A stretch of 64,000 nt of DNA from Pseudomonas sp. TH43 (GCF_016650635.1 NZ_JAEKFI010000003.1:868001-932000), one strand, 5' to 3'; counted from the stretch's first letter, positions 36,030 to 44,940 are shown. Numbers and translations are program-made. The notes: generated by a model not told the origin, from the sequence alone.

Positions 36030-37079
36030 TCAGGCTGAGGTTTTCTTCGCTGGAGTGGGATCGGGATCGAAGGTATGCGGCGGTGCCACTTGCAGCGTTG
36101 TCACCGAGCCTTGCGCCGACAGCGAATACGTGACTTTGGAAATCAGCATGTCGCCATCAAAGCCGAGCACTGGATCTTTCACCCGCACCAGCGTGTTGTG
36201 GCGCCACAGATCGCCGTTGGCCTGACGCCAGCCCTGCACCTGATAGGTGGTGGTCTGCGCACGGCCCATGCGGGTGGCGCTTTCCCATTGGGCACGCTGC
36301 TGCGCCAACTCAAAGGTCAGTTGCGTGCCTTCGTTGATCACCGTGGTGCGGCGACGTTTGAAGGTCAGGTCGACAGCAATCGATTCGACTTCGCTGACCG
36401 CCGCCCCGCTCTTCTTGTCCGAGCCTTTTTGCTGGCCGATCACCCGGTATTCGGAGAACACCTGGCTGTGATCCATCGGTGCGTTGGCCGAGAGAATATT
36501 CTTGCCCAACTCCAGCACATCACTGGCCCGACCGCCGCTGCCGGGCTTGGCCAGCACCAGCCGGCCCTGCTCGTCATCGGTGGAAAACACCCGCAGCAGC
36601 GAGAGCAAACGGTCGATTGACTGAAACACCGTTTCACCCGGCACGATGGTGTGTTTGGCCAGTCGTGCTGTCTCGGGTATCTCGTTGACCACCGACTGCG
36701 AATAGCCCATCGCCAGCGCCTCGACAATGCTCAGCAGCGGTTGCTCCTGCCATTGACCCGGGCGATTGATGGCCGCGCAATCGACCAGATCCTGGGTCTT
36801 CGAACTGCCTTCGATGGTCAGACTGATCTGCCGCCCGTCATAGCGGATCGGCGCCTTGAAAACGTAGCCGGTGAGCACCAGATCGTTGCCGATCTTCACC
36901 TCGCACGGGTCGCCGGGCTTGATCGGTTTATCCACCGTTTGCCCTGGCCATTGCCAGGTGATGTCGAGTTTGAAGGTACGGAACTGGCGCTCCAGATCAG
37001 CCGTGATTTCCACGCTTTTCCAGCCGCCATATTCCAGATTGTTGACCGTCAGCGTGACGCGGTTATCCATCTCGCTCAT
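36030..37079 (-). CDS. Mu gpP-like baseplate hub protein
   Basis: A 349-residue protein of the Mu gp44/gpP family, the trimeric baseplate hub on which the spike sits. VTLTVNNLEYGGWKSVEITADLERQFRTF is the typical start, GDPCEVKIGNDLVLTGYV the next block, and later DHSQVFSEYRVIGQQKG and NTLVRVKDPVLGFDGDMLISKV. The C-terminal ~10 residues (DPDPTPAKKTSA) are basic and loose. It follows the gpN gene by 3 bp. Confidence 0.88.
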   Translation of the reverse strand: MSEMDNRVTLTVNNLEYGGWKSVEITADLERQFRTFKLDITWQWPGQTVDKPIKPGDPCEVKIGNDLVLTGYVFKAPIRYDGRQISLTIEGSSKTQDLVDCAAINRPGQWQEQPLLSIVEALAMGYSQSVVNEIPETARLAKHTIVPGETVFQSIDRLLSLLRVFSTDDEQGRLVLAKPGSGGRASDVLELGKNILSANAPMDHSQVFSEYRVIGQQKGSDKKSGAAVSEVESIAVDLTFKRRRTTVINEGTQLTFELAQQRAQWESATRMGRAQTTTYQVQGWRQANGDLWRHNTLVRVKDPVLGFDGDMLISKVTYSLSAQGSVTTLQVAPPHTFDPDPTPAKKTSA

Positions 37080-37082
37080 GGT

Positions 37083-38318
37083 TCACTCCCCGGGGACTTT
37101 CACTTGGTTGGGTGAGAACCCGGGATGATTCGTCGGGTTGCGCTGCTGGATTTCCAGGGCCCGCGTGGCATCGCCCAGGTACTTGTAGGCGATCACCAGC
37201 GCCGGCGCGCTTTCCTGAATGGTTTTAGTGACAACCCGTATACCCGAGGACGCAACGGCCTTGAGGTGGGTGACCAACGCATCCTGCAAATCGCTGGCTA
37301 CCTGGTGATGCGCAGGGCTGGATTTGTTCTTCGCCAGATCCAGCGTGCTGACCAGATTCTTCAGCATCGCCAGCGTATCGTCGGTGGACGGCACGTCCTG
37401 ATGAGTGATCGGCTGGTTGGCCTGATTGTTAACGGAAGGCGTCGACGGCAACTTCATCGGCTTACTGGCGACCGGCATGGACGCGATCCACTGCGCCGCT
37501 TTCACGATCAGCGTGTCCTGCACCAGATCAGCCATGGCTTGCGCCGCCGCATTGGTGTCCGTGCCGGTGGTGAGCTTCGGCGCATCGGCCTTGCGGATAG
37601 CTTCGAGTTGTTGCGACACGTCGGCAATCACGCCACGGTAGCCTTCCTTCGCAAACGTCTTCAGCTCCTTGATATCGCCGAGCAAGCCGTTGAACTCCGC
37701 CGCCAGTTCCTTGGGCAACTCCTTGACCGCTTTGACCAAGTCAGTGACGTCTTTGTAGTACTCGATCAGCGGCTGGAGCTGCTCTTTGATGATCTCGTAG
37801 ACCCCGGCGAGACTGTTACGCAAATTGGCAATGCCGATCCGCGCCGCTTTGATCATCGTCATCGCCTGCTCGAACCGCGCGAGGGCAGAGGCCTGAAAAG
37901 TCCCGGCCTTGAGCAGTATTGTCTGCTGGGTACTGACGGACGCAGTCGGAAACTGCAACGGCTTATCTGGATAGAACTTCAGCGCAAAAGTCACCAACCC
38001 GCCATCCTGGCGAGTGTGGGTCATGTCGCATTCGCCGACCTTGACTTGCAGGCGCCCGAGCCACGGATGCACCAGCTCGCCACTGCCCGCCTCAAGTGCC
38101 TTGAGCAGCTTGTCGCGCTGCTCCAGGCAATCGGGGCCGATAATGAACGCCGTCAGATCGTGTGTCTTGGCCTGCTGGCCGAGGTCCTCGAAAAACGGCA
38201 GGTCACGCTGCGGATACTCGTGCAGCTGACCCTTTCGACCGACCGGGGTTTTCGCCTGATCGATCCAGAACCCGACACCGCGAAAGGATGCCGGCAACAA
38301 ACGGTCACGCCAGTTCAT
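37083..38318 (-). CDS. Mu gpN-like DNA circularisation/tail protein
   Basis: A 411-residue protein with the Mu gpN (DNA circularisation N-terminal) domain: WRDRLLPASFRGVGFWID, then GRKGQLHEYPQRDLPFFEDLG and TAFIIGPDCLEQRDKLLKALE, all family hallmarks. The rest is mainly helical. Despite the family name it is a tail/baseplate component in Mu. It overlaps the tape measure end by 14 bp. The ATG of MNWRDRL was chosen; the longer frame upstream belongs to the tape-measure region. Confidence 0.88.
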   Translation of the reverse strand: MNWRDRLLPASFRGVGFWIDQAKTPVGRKGQLHEYPQRDLPFFEDLGQQAKTHDLTAFIIGPDCLEQRDKLLKALEAGSGELVHPWLGRLQVKVGECDMTHTRQDGGLVTFALKFYPDKPLQFPTASVSTQQTILLKAGTFQASALARFEQAMTMIKAARIGIANLRNSLAGVYEIIKEQLQPLIEYYKDVTDLVKAVKELPKELAAEFNGLLGDIKELKTFAKEGYRGVIADVSQQLEAIRKADAPKLTTGTDTNAAAQAMADLVQDTLIVKAAQWIASMPVASKPMKLPSTPSVNNQANQPITHQDVPSTDDTLAMLKNLVSTLDLAKNKSSPAHHQVASDLQDALVTHLKAVASSGIRVVTKTIQESAPALVIAYKYLGDATRALEIQQRNPTNHPGFSPNQVKVPGE

Positions 38319-40080
38319 TGGAACCTCCTGCCGACAGCGAGCGATAGCCGATGCGCGACGATAACGCCAGGCCCGGCTGATTGGTTTGCGGTTGATCGGT
38401 GCGCAGCCCGGCCGGCGCATTTTCGAAGCGTACGGTCAGGCCGCCTTCGAGTTGCGTACGGTTGTTGGCAGCGCTTTGCTGGACGAGTGCGCTGGAGGAT
38501 TGCGGCAAGGAGCCGCCCTGCAACGCACCGGTAGATGACGCTTGAGGGTTTGCGCTGAAAAACGCTGGAGCCAATTCACCTTTGCCTTCGGCATTGGTCT
38601 GGCGCTGCGCTTCGGTCAGCGTTTCGACCTTGCCGGTGACCTTGGCAATCAACCCGGCGAAACCACCGTCGAACAGTTCCTTGATCGGCGCGATAACGGT
38701 TTGCAGTTTTTGCCACAACTCGCCGAACCACTCGGTGATCGGCCCCCAGTTCTTGATGATCTGTCCCAACGGTGTCCATTCGAACATGTTGTGCAGAAAT
38801 TCCAGTACCGGTGCGGCCATAGCTTGCACCACGCCCCATAGTGCCGAAAACACTTCACTGATCGGCTGCCAGTACATCGCGATCTGTTCCAGCGGCGACC
38901 ATTCGAACAAGCCCTGGAAAAAGCTTTTGATCTGCTGCGCCGACGTTTGCAGCGCGGCCCAAATCGGTTCGAAGAACGTGACGATGCTTCCCCAATTGTT
39001 GACGATCAGCCCCAACGGGGAGAAGTCGAACAGCGTTCGGAAGAAGTCCTTGATGACTTGCGCCGCCGGTTGTAGCGCGATCCAGATAGACGCGAAGAAC
39101 CCGGTAATTGCACTCCAGTTGTTGATGATCATGCCCAATGGCGTCCAGTCGAACAGCCCTTTGAGAAACGCCATCACCGGCACACTCAAGGCTTTGAGCA
39201 ATTCCCAGATCGCCGAGAACAGACCGGTCAGCGGCGCCCAGTTGTCCATGATCATGCCGGCCGGTGACCACGAGAACACCGACTTGAAGAAGTCGATCAC
39301 CGGTGTGGTAACCGCTTTGACCTTGTTCCAGATCCCCGAAAAGAATGCCGTGACCGGCTCCCACAATGCCGCCAGTGCGTCCAGCGGTTGCCAGTCGAGT
39401 ACCGAGCGCAACGTCGCCATCGCACTCGCCCCGGCGCTCTTCACGCCTTCCCACATCCCGGTGAAGAACGCGCTGATCGGCGTCCAGTTGGCATAAATCA
39501 ATCCCGCTGCCACCGCGATGCCCATGGCGATCAGCATGATCGGATTGGTCTTGAGCACCATGCTCATCACGTCGAACACCTGAGTTGCCCCGGTGACAGC
39601 GGTTTGCATGGCGGAGAAGGCAATCGCCCCTGCCGCCAGGCCTTCGACCAGTTTCGGGTTGTCGGCAAGCAGGCTGCCAACCTGAGTCAGCATCGGCTCA
39701 AGCCCGACGACCAATGCCGCAACCGCTGGCGCCAGCGCGGCATCGATAGCGCCCGAAACCTTCTCCATCGACGCACTGAACACGTTCATGTTTTGCGCGG
39801 CGACTTTCGGTGCGGCGGGCAGGTCGACGGTTTTTGCCGTCTCGCTGACTTCAGTCAACTTGCCCTGAAACGCCGCTGCCGATTTGATGCCCTCGACGAA
39901 CGGCGTAATCACGCTGCCGCCCTTGAACAGACCACTGATGTCGAGTTTGCCGAGGCCGGTCTGTTCGAGGTTTTTCTTGAAGCTCTCGACCTTTACTCGC
40001 AGGGCGCCGAGTTTGGGCGACAGTTCATCGATGCCCGTCAGCAGCACCGGGGTTTTCGCTTTGTTTTCTTCGTCTGCCAT
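38305..40080 (-). CDS. Tape measure protein of tailocin 2, built from 41-residue repeats
   Basis: A 591-residue tape measure protein that sets tail length. The N-terminal 100 residues are helical, followed by a hydrophobic stretch near residues 155–200. From about residue 200 to 475 it has six complete 41-residue repeats and a seventh partial one, each starting W-x-P-I/V-T-x-F-F and ending W-S/T-P-L-G-x-I-x-x-N. The C-terminus is Gln/Ser/Asn-rich. The ATG overlaps the stop of the frameshift extension (TGATG). Confidence 0.9.
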   Translation of the reverse strand: MADEENKAKTPVLLTGIDELSPKLGALRVKVESFKKNLEQTGLGKLDISGLFKGGSVITPFVEGIKSAAAFQGKLTEVSETAKTVDLPAAPKVAAQNMNVFSASMEKVSGAIDAALAPAVAALVVGLEPMLTQVGSLLADNPKLVEGLAAGAIAFSAMQTAVTGATQVFDVMSMVLKTNPIMLIAMGIAVAAGLIYANWTPISAFFTGMWEGVKSAGASAMATLRSVLDWQPLDALAALWEPVTAFFSGIWNKVKAVTTPVIDFFKSVFSWSPAGMIMDNWAPLTGLFSAIWELLKALSVPVMAFLKGLFDWTPLGMIINNWSAITGFFASIWIALQPAAQVIKDFFRTLFDFSPLGLIVNNWGSIVTFFEPIWAALQTSAQQIKSFFQGLFEWSPLEQIAMYWQPISEVFSALWGVVQAMAAPVLEFLHNMFEWTPLGQIIKNWGPITEWFGELWQKLQTVIAPIKELFDGGFAGLIAKVTGKVETLTEAQRQTNAEGKGELAPAFFSANPQASSTGALQGGSLPQSSSALVQQSAANNRTQLEGGLTVRFENAPAGLRTDQPQTNQPGLALSSRIGYRSLSAGGSNELA

Positions 40081-40249
40081 CACTGCACCTGCTGCATCGC
40101 ATTGATCCGTTGCGCGTGCTCCAGCGATTCGCGGAGCACATCCAGTGGCCTGGCCATCATCTGTTCGGGGTCAACCTTCCAGAACCAGGCCAGGTCATAG
40201 GCGACGGCGATCAGGTCGGTGATGGCGCCGACGCCGCACTCATGAAAAA
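40080..40249 (-). CDS. Frameshift extension of the tailocin 2 tail assembly chaperone
   Basis: The -1 frame relative to the chaperone stays open for 170 bp past its stop and encodes a plausible protein: DLIAVAYDLAWFWKVDP…, then helical LDVLRESLEHAQRI, ending at the TGA that overlaps the tape measure start. There is no start codon of its own in a good place. Expression is inferred to need -1 slippage at 40244–40250. Paired chaperone/extended chaperone genes just before the tape measure are a conserved feature of contractile and long tails. Confidence 0.75.
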
Positions 40250-40507
40250 ACTCGCAACGGCCCAGCTCAACGCGTTGAGGTCAGCCAGATCCAGCTGGTT
40301 GACGGACGACGGCGGAATGCCGGCGCAGACGGCGATGTATTTGGCCGCGACATCCATGTCGAGGCTGACCTCTTCGCTCTTGTCGATCTTGTACGGCAGC
40401 GCCTTGATCGCTCGCACTTCCTGCACCGTCGGACGGCGCAGGACGAGTTCGGTCAGGGGCTCGCCGTGAGCTTCGATCGCAACTTGAAGCTTCACGGCGC
40501 CGCTCAT
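40211..40507 (-). CDS. Tail assembly chaperone of tailocin 2 (Mu gp41-like)
   Basis: A 98-residue protein of the phage tail assembly (Mu gp41/E) type: ELVLRRPTVQEVRAIKALPYK is the family block, followed by the VCAGIPPSSVNQLDLADLNAL segment. It binds the tape measure before the tube forms around it. Near its 3' end T-TTT-TTC lies in frame, so part of the product should carry the -1 extension. It overlaps the tube gene stop by 4 bp. Confidence 0.87.
   Translation of the reverse strand: MSGAVKLQVAIEAHGEPLTELVLRRPTVQEVRAIKALPYKIDKSEEVSLDMDVAAKYIAVCAGIPPSSVNQLDLADLNALSWAVASFFMSAASAPSPT
40244..40250 (-). promoter_or_regulatory. Slippery heptamer for programmed -1 frameshift (tailocin 2)
   Basis: In-frame heptamer U-UUU-UUC (codons ..AGT TTT TTC ATG) of the X-XXY-YYZ type, about codon 86 of the chaperone. 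Slippage joins it to the tape-measure-proximal extension. Confidence 0.7.
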
Positions 40508-40851
40508 TGCCAGGTCCCCTTGATGCCTTCGAACTTCAGTTCGATAGTGGCGTCATCGCCTTTGGAGACGGGTTCTTCGACCAGATAGGCGCCGGCCAGC
40601 ACGTAGACTTTGCCGTTGCTGAATTCGCAGGTGACGGTGATATCGGTGCCTTCGATCAGCTTCTTCAGCGGGAAGTCGGCGGTGTGCAGCGCGGTCACTT
40701 TGAACGACGGCGCGATGTCGGTTTCCTTGTAGAAGCCGGGTACGACGGTTTCGCGTTTGACCGCCATCAGCGGGGCTTCGCAGCCGCCATTGATGGTCAG
40801 TTGTGCGCCGTCGACTTTGACGTAGCAGGTGCCTGCAATCAGTTGACCCAT
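40504..40851 (-). CDS. Tail tube protein of tailocin 2 (Mu gpM-like)
   Basis: A 115-residue protein of the Mu gpM tube family: QLIAGTCYVKVDGAQLTINGGCEAPL is the typical start, followed by the GFYKETDIAPSFKVTALHT block. It polymerises into the rigid inner tube that is driven through the target envelope. The ATG of MGQLIAG was chosen over one ten codons upstream. A terminator-like hairpin separates it from the sheath gene. Confidence 0.9.
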   Translation of the reverse strand: MGQLIAGTCYVKVDGAQLTINGGCEAPLMAVKRETVVPGFYKETDIAPSFKVTALHTADFPLKKLIEGTDITVTCEFSNGKVYVLAGAYLVEEPVSKGDDATIELKFEGIKGTWQ

Positions 40852-40866
40852 GGTGTTACTCCCTTG

Positions 40867-40893
40867 AATAAAAAAGCCCACGCGAGGTGGGCT
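40867..40893 (-). terminator. Terminator-like hairpin between sheath and tube genes
   Basis: On the minus strand AGCCCAC and GTGGGCT pair around a 5-nt loop, followed by TTTTTATT. It lies between two genes needed in similar copy numbers. Sheath transcripts could end here in part. Confidence 0.75.
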
Positions 40894-40918
40894 GAAAGCT
40901 TGACGTCAAACGCGCCGA

Positions 40919-42415
40919 TCAAGCCGCGTCGTCGTACTGCAGACGGAATTGGTTGAGCAGTGCGAACACGCGCAGACCGTTGATGTAATCCGGCGGGAAC
41001 AGCACGTTCACGCGGCTCGGGTCCTGCACGTCGCGCTCGACGATCAGGTGCTCGGCGAACAGCTCAGCGTTTTCCACGTGGCCTTCCAGCTCGAGCTTGG
41101 CGTACTGCGCGATCAGCTCGCCGCGAATGGTCGCCGGGGTGACGATTGGCTGGCCGGCGCCGAAACGGGTGCCATCGGAGGCCAGTTTGTGCCGGCCGTA
41201 TTTGCTGGTTATCACGCTTTGCAGACGACGCACGATAAACGCCGACTGGTGCATGGTTTCGCTGTCCAGGTAGGAGTTGTCGGCCTGGCCGTAGGCGTTC
41301 TTCTGATAGGTGGTGATCGAACGCTGGATGCGCACGTAACCGCCCTCGTAGTACGCGGTGGCGATGCCGTAGTTGAGCAGCGACTGACGCTCGGTCAGGG
41401 TGAAACGCTCGCTCGCCGGGGCAGGGTCGACACCTGGCAGGCTGCCGCTTTGCGTCGGGCGGCTGGCGTCGGCGGAGATGAACACCGCCGTGCGCGCAGC
41501 CAGTGCCGCGGCTTGTACCCAGAACGGTTGCGGAACGCCCGGCTCCAGCGCCTGAATGGTCATGTGCTGATCGTTGCGTGCCTGGCCGGCAGCAACCAGA
41601 GTGCCTACGGTGCCGCGCTTGGCGCTGTAGACGTGACCAAACAGTTGTTTGGCCCACGACCAGCGACCGGTGCTGTCATCCATGACGGCTTGCCAGGTAT
41701 TGAGCGTCGACAGATCGGACCATGGCAGTGCGATGAATTCGAACGGTTCGTCACCCAGTGCCGCGATGGCTTCAACCTGATCCGGTACGCCAGCGCCGCC
41801 GGTCATGGCGGTGATCGCCGAGGTCAGGCCGGCCGGGGTTTCTTCGCCGTTGCTCTTGCCCAGACGATTGAATTGCAAACTGATGTCGTTGCCGCTGTCG
41901 CCAGTCCATTTGGCGTTCAGAGTGACCACACCTTCGGCAGCGACAGCGCTGACCGGCAGGTCGGCGGTGGCGTTGATTTTCTGCGCCAGCGCGGTGGCGG
42001 CCTGGGCAGCGGTCGCGCCGTTGACGACGGTGGCTTGCACACGCACGCCGCCGACATAAAGGTTGAGCAGACCGGCCTGAGTCGCGGTGCCGGTCAGGGT
42101 CAGGACGCCTTTGGCGACAGCGCCTTCAGTGTTGTGCAGCGGCAGGCACCAGATCTCGCCAATCGGGTCGGCCTTGCGGAAGGTCTCGTACATCGAGGCG
42201 AGCATCGAGCCCTGGCCGCCGATGCTTTTGGCCAGCGCAACGCTGGAGACCAAAACCAGTTTGCCGACTTCAGTCGGGGCGATGTTGTCGTTGACCTGGG
42301 CGACGATCAAACGACGCAAGGTCGAGCTCGCGCTATTGGCGGCCGAGTTGTCCATTTCGGCATAGAACAGCGGTACACGAATGTCCGCGGGGATGTTGCT
42401 GAATCCGATCGCCAT
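40919..42415 (-). CDS. Tail sheath protein of tailocin 2 (Mu gpL-like)
   Basis: A 498-residue contractile sheath protein of the Mu gpL family, close to Mu gpL length. It begins AIGFSNIPADIRVPLFYAEMDNS, with RRLIVAQVNDNIAP and the late blocks HMTIQALEPGVPQPFWVQAAALAARTA and TTYQKNAYGQADNSYLD typical of the family. It is unrelated at sequence level to the tailocin 1 sheath, good evidence for two separate tails. Its ATG overlaps the stop of the DUF2635 gene (TAATG). Confidence 0.93.
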   Translation of the reverse strand: MAIGFSNIPADIRVPLFYAEMDNSAANSASSTLRRLIVAQVNDNIAPTEVGKLVLVSSVALAKSIGGQGSMLASMYETFRKADPIGEIWCLPLHNTEGAVAKGVLTLTGTATQAGLLNLYVGGVRVQATVVNGATAAQAATALAQKINATADLPVSAVAAEGVVTLNAKWTGDSGNDISLQFNRLGKSNGEETPAGLTSAITAMTGGAGVPDQVEAIAALGDEPFEFIALPWSDLSTLNTWQAVMDDSTGRWSWAKQLFGHVYSAKRGTVGTLVAAGQARNDQHMTIQALEPGVPQPFWVQAAALAARTAVFISADASRPTQSGSLPGVDPAPASERFTLTERQSLLNYGIATAYYEGGYVRIQRSITTYQKNAYGQADNSYLDSETMHQSAFIVRRLQSVITSKYGRHKLASDGTRFGAGQPIVTPATIRGELIAQYAKLELEGHVENAELFAEHLIVERDVQDPSRVNVLFPPDYINGLRVFALLNQFRLQYDDAA

Positions 42416-42597
42416 TATTTGGCTCCCTGTGGTTTAGCCGCTTTTGCGGTTTTGAGTGTGATATCGCCGTCGGCCAGACGCCGGCGCCACCAGGCGCTGT
42501 CCAGCACTTCACGGCCTTCCAGCGGCAGCAGATCGCCCGCCTCCGGGTCAGGTACGACACGGCCGGCGGCCGGCAGTACGGTGATGCGATTGCTCAT
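42415..42597 (-). CDS. DUF2635 protein (Mu gp38-like)
   Basis: A 60-residue protein with the DUF2635 pattern: MSNRITVLPAAGRVVPDPEAG, LPLEGREVLDSAWWRRRLADGDI. In Mu-like tails a gene of this kind lies just before the sheath gene; its role is unknown. It overlaps both neighbours by 1–4 bp, so the three genes are coupled. Confidence 0.85.
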   Translation of the reverse strand: MSNRITVLPAAGRVVPDPEAGDLLPLEGREVLDSAWWRRRLADGDITLKTAKAAKPQGAK

Positions 42598-43178
42598 GGG
42601 GTTACGTCTCCAGAGAAAGTCATTTCCACGCGCCCATCGGGGCCCGGGCGTTTCAGGTTGGGGTCGGCCGGGTCGATCGCATCGACCCGCACGGTGGCCC
42701 CGGTAAAGGACGACAAACCGTCCAGTTCGCGTTCGTGCCAACTCTCCGCAGGCTGACTTGGCAGATTGCGGCCGAGCTGGAACTCAGCAAAAAAGCGCAG
42801 CCGGTAGAAAACCCGGCTGCTGTTGATCGAGACCATTTCGCCGCCGTCGTAGACGATGGCGCTGTAGTCGGAATCGGGTTTGAAACCCACCAATGCGCGC
42901 CAGATCTCGGCGCGCAGGTCGTGCAACAGATCCAGCGCTTTTGTAGCGTCGGAGGCGTCAAGCGCGAGGACGATTTCAAAGCGCTCGCGGATCGGTTGGG
43001 TGGTGAGGTTTTGTGCGGTGCTGTTGCTGGCGAGATCGGCCAGTGGTGTGACGTGGGCCGAAGGTGTCGGCAGATTCGGGTCGCCTTGCAGCAACGCCGG
43101 ATCGACGCCTACCGAAATGTGATTGGCCAGACCAGGGCATTGCGCACGCAACTGCGTGAGGATCGGGGTGATCTTCAT
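42594..43178 (-). CDS. Mu gp37-like (DUF1834) tail protein
   Basis: A 194-residue protein of the DUF1834/Mu gp37 family, thought to act as tail terminator or completion protein. Seen: MKITPILTQLRAQCPG, then the ERFEIVLALDASDATKALDLLHDLRAEIWRAL block, and FYRLRFFAEFQLGR near residue 140. It is the first gene of the Mu-like set and follows a REPIN after gpD, the last gene of tailocin 1. Confidence 0.85.
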   Translation of the reverse strand: MKITPILTQLRAQCPGLANHISVGVDPALLQGDPNLPTPSAHVTPLADLASNSTAQNLTTQPIRERFEIVLALDASDATKALDLLHDLRAEIWRALVGFKPDSDYSAIVYDGGEMVSINSSRVFYRLRFFAEFQLGRNLPSQPAESWHERELDGLSSFTGATVRVDAIDPADPNLKRPGPDGRVEMTFSGDVTP

Positions 43179-43219
43179 GGTGGTGTTCCAGAAATTAGAG
43201 GAGTTAACGCAGAACCCAA

Positions 43220-43310
43220 TGTGGGAGCGAGCCTGCTCGCGAAAGCGCTGGGACAGTCACTATCAATGTTGGATATGCCGGACTCTTCGCGAGCAGGCTC
43301 GCTCCCACGG
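43220..43310. repeat. REPIN between the two tailocin gene sets
   Basis: gtgggagcgagcctgctcgcgaa and its inverted copy around ~45 bp, exactly at the junction between gpD of tailocin 1 and gp37 of tailocin 2. Confidence 0.9.
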
Positions 43311-43325
43311 GATGTTGTGCAGGGA

Positions 43326-44342
43326 TCAGGCTTTGGGGTCGAGGCCGGTTGCTTCGATCAGGCAGCGATAGCTTTCCTCGCGTTTGCCACTGGCGGTGAC
43401 TTTTTTGATAGACCAGCGACCGCGCATGAAATCCGGCCAGGTGTCATCCAGCACCAACAGGCCTTCGGCGGCCAGCAGCGGATCGCCCGGGCAGGTAACC
43501 TTCAGCGTGTATTTCTCGCGCAGCATCTTGCGCACTTCGGCTTCGCCGATGGCTTTGGCTTCTTCTTCACTCGCCTGTTTCTGGCGAATGACCTTGTAGG
43601 GTGCGGAACCGGTGATCACCTCCTGCAGCTTGCCGACAGCACCGTCCCAGAAGCAGGTCTTGCAACCCTGGTTCTGAGTGCGAGCGGTCTCTTCCAGTGT
43701 GGCGCTGATGAAAGCGTGATCACCCGGTCGATTGTTGCTGGTCACCGACAACCTGACGTCCGGTATCACCTGACCCGACAATGATTTGAGCTGCGCCGGT
43801 TTCGCCAGTACGTAGAGGTCGTTGTAGGGTTTGGCCACCGCGTCGTACTTGCTCGCCAGGCGTGTGATGAAGCCCATGTCGGTTTCGTTCGACTGGTCAA
43901 CATGGGCAATCCTGATCAGCGCCAGTTCGGGATCGACGCGAGGCGAAAATCCGTGCCGCAAGACCAGCTCGCGAAACAGTCCGCCAAGGGTTGTCGGGCC
44001 ATGACTGGCCGTGCGCCGCTCCTTGAATCCGCTCTCGTCCTTGCCACTGAAAGGCGCGGCCGTGGCGACCAGCGTCAGGCGTAAAGGGAACAGCGTCGGG
44101 GTCAATCGAGTCACCTTGAACTGGCCCTTTTCGACCAGCCCGGACTCCAGATAGCCAACCCGCAGGCCGATGGTTCCGCCCAGGGTCGGCAAGCCTTCGA
44201 GGCCTTCCAGGTCGATCACCAGTGTCAGCTGATCGGACTCCATCCCGGCGGCATCAATGTGTTCCCAACTGATCAGGCGCTGGTTCAGCAGCGCATGGTT
44301 GGCCCCGTAGATTTCGATCGCCGGTGTAAATCCCTGTGCCAT
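43326..44342 (-). CDS. P2 gpD-like tail hub protein of tailocin 1
   Basis: A 338-residue protein of the P2 gpD (late control/tail hub) family. It begins FTPAIEIYGANHALLNQRLISWEHIDAAGMESDQLTL, and ETDMGFITRLASKYDAVAKPYNDLYVL plus GKREESYRCLIEATGL are typical blocks. It forms the baseplate hub that holds the spike. It is the last gene of the P2-like set. Confidence 0.92.
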   Translation of the reverse strand: MAQGFTPAIEIYGANHALLNQRLISWEHIDAAGMESDQLTLVIDLEGLEGLPTLGGTIGLRVGYLESGLVEKGQFKVTRLTPTLFPLRLTLVATAAPFSGKDESGFKERRTASHGPTTLGGLFRELVLRHGFSPRVDPELALIRIAHVDQSNETDMGFITRLASKYDAVAKPYNDLYVLAKPAQLKSLSGQVIPDVRLSVTSNNRPGDHAFISATLEETARTQNQGCKTCFWDGAVGKLQEVITGSAPYKVIRQKQASEEEAKAIGEAEVRKMLREKYTLKVTCPGDPLLAAEGLLVLDDTWPDFMRGRWSIKKVTASGKREESYRCLIEATGLDPKA

Positions 44343-44351
44343 GCAACCTCC

Positions 44352-44564
44352 TTAGTCCCACGCCAGAACCGGTTTGATCGCAGCGGGTCTGCTGTCGAGT
44401 TCCGGCAGCGTTACCCAGACGCCCGCCGGCAAAACCGGGCCGTATTCGGCCAGGGTCGAATTGAGCTTCCACAACGCTGCTTCGGCCTGATCGTCTGAGC
44501 GACCGGCCTCGCGGTAGAGCAACAGATTGACCGAATCACCGGCCACGCTTCGGACCTTACGCAT
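44352..44564 (-). CDS. P2 gpX-like tail protein of tailocin 1
   Basis: A 70-residue protein of the gpX family with a LysM-like fold: VNLLLYREAGRSDDQAEAALWKLN, then GPVLPAGVWVTLPEL. It links hub and tube in the P2 tail. It overlaps the gpU gene by 8 bp. Confidence 0.88.
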   Translation of the reverse strand: MRKVRSVAGDSVNLLLYREAGRSDDQAEAALWKLNSTLAEYGPVLPAGVWVTLPELDSRPAAIKPVLAWD

Positions 44565-44940
44565 TGTTGAACTCCGCTAATTCGAGTACCCACTTGATCA
44601 CCATCGCGGTGCCATCATCGATGACCTCGCTCTGGTTTTCCTGAACGCTGGTGATCCGCCACAAACCCCAGTTGCGACCGATGCCGTCGATCAACGGCAG
44701 CGGTATTCTCAAGGCTTGCAGCGCACGCAGTTCATCGAGCCGTTCCATGCCCACGGCGTACATCGAGGTGCCGCCAATGGTCAGGGTTTCGGGCTTCTGC
44801 CCGGTCTGATGAGACTTGGGTTTGCTGGTAAGGATCGGCAATTCAGTCCAGCCACCATCGGATTTTCGCGCCAGCGTGCTGTAGGCAAATTCGCGGGACA
44901 GTCCGAAGATGAAACTGCCCAGTGCCATTTGTTGTTTCAT
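44557..44940 (-). CDS. P2 gpU-like tail protein of tailocin 1
   Basis: A 127-residue protein of the gpU family. MALGSFIFGLSREFAYSTL is the family start, then GGTSMYAVGMERLDELRAL and the GRNWGLWRITSVQENQSE block. In P2-like phages gpU follows the tape measure and acts at the tail end. It overlaps the tape measure stop by one base. Confidence 0.9.
   Translation of the reverse strand: MKQQMALGSFIFGLSREFAYSTLARKSDGGWTELPILTSKPKSHQTGQKPETLTIGGTSMYAVGMERLDELRALQALRIPLPLIDGIGRNWGLWRITSVQENQSEVIDDGTAMVIKWVLELAEFNNA

Noticed and set aside
40949..42706. Long plus-strand open frame opposite the tailocin 2 sheath
   Set aside because: Mirror frame of the Mu gpL-like sheath gene; no conserved motif.
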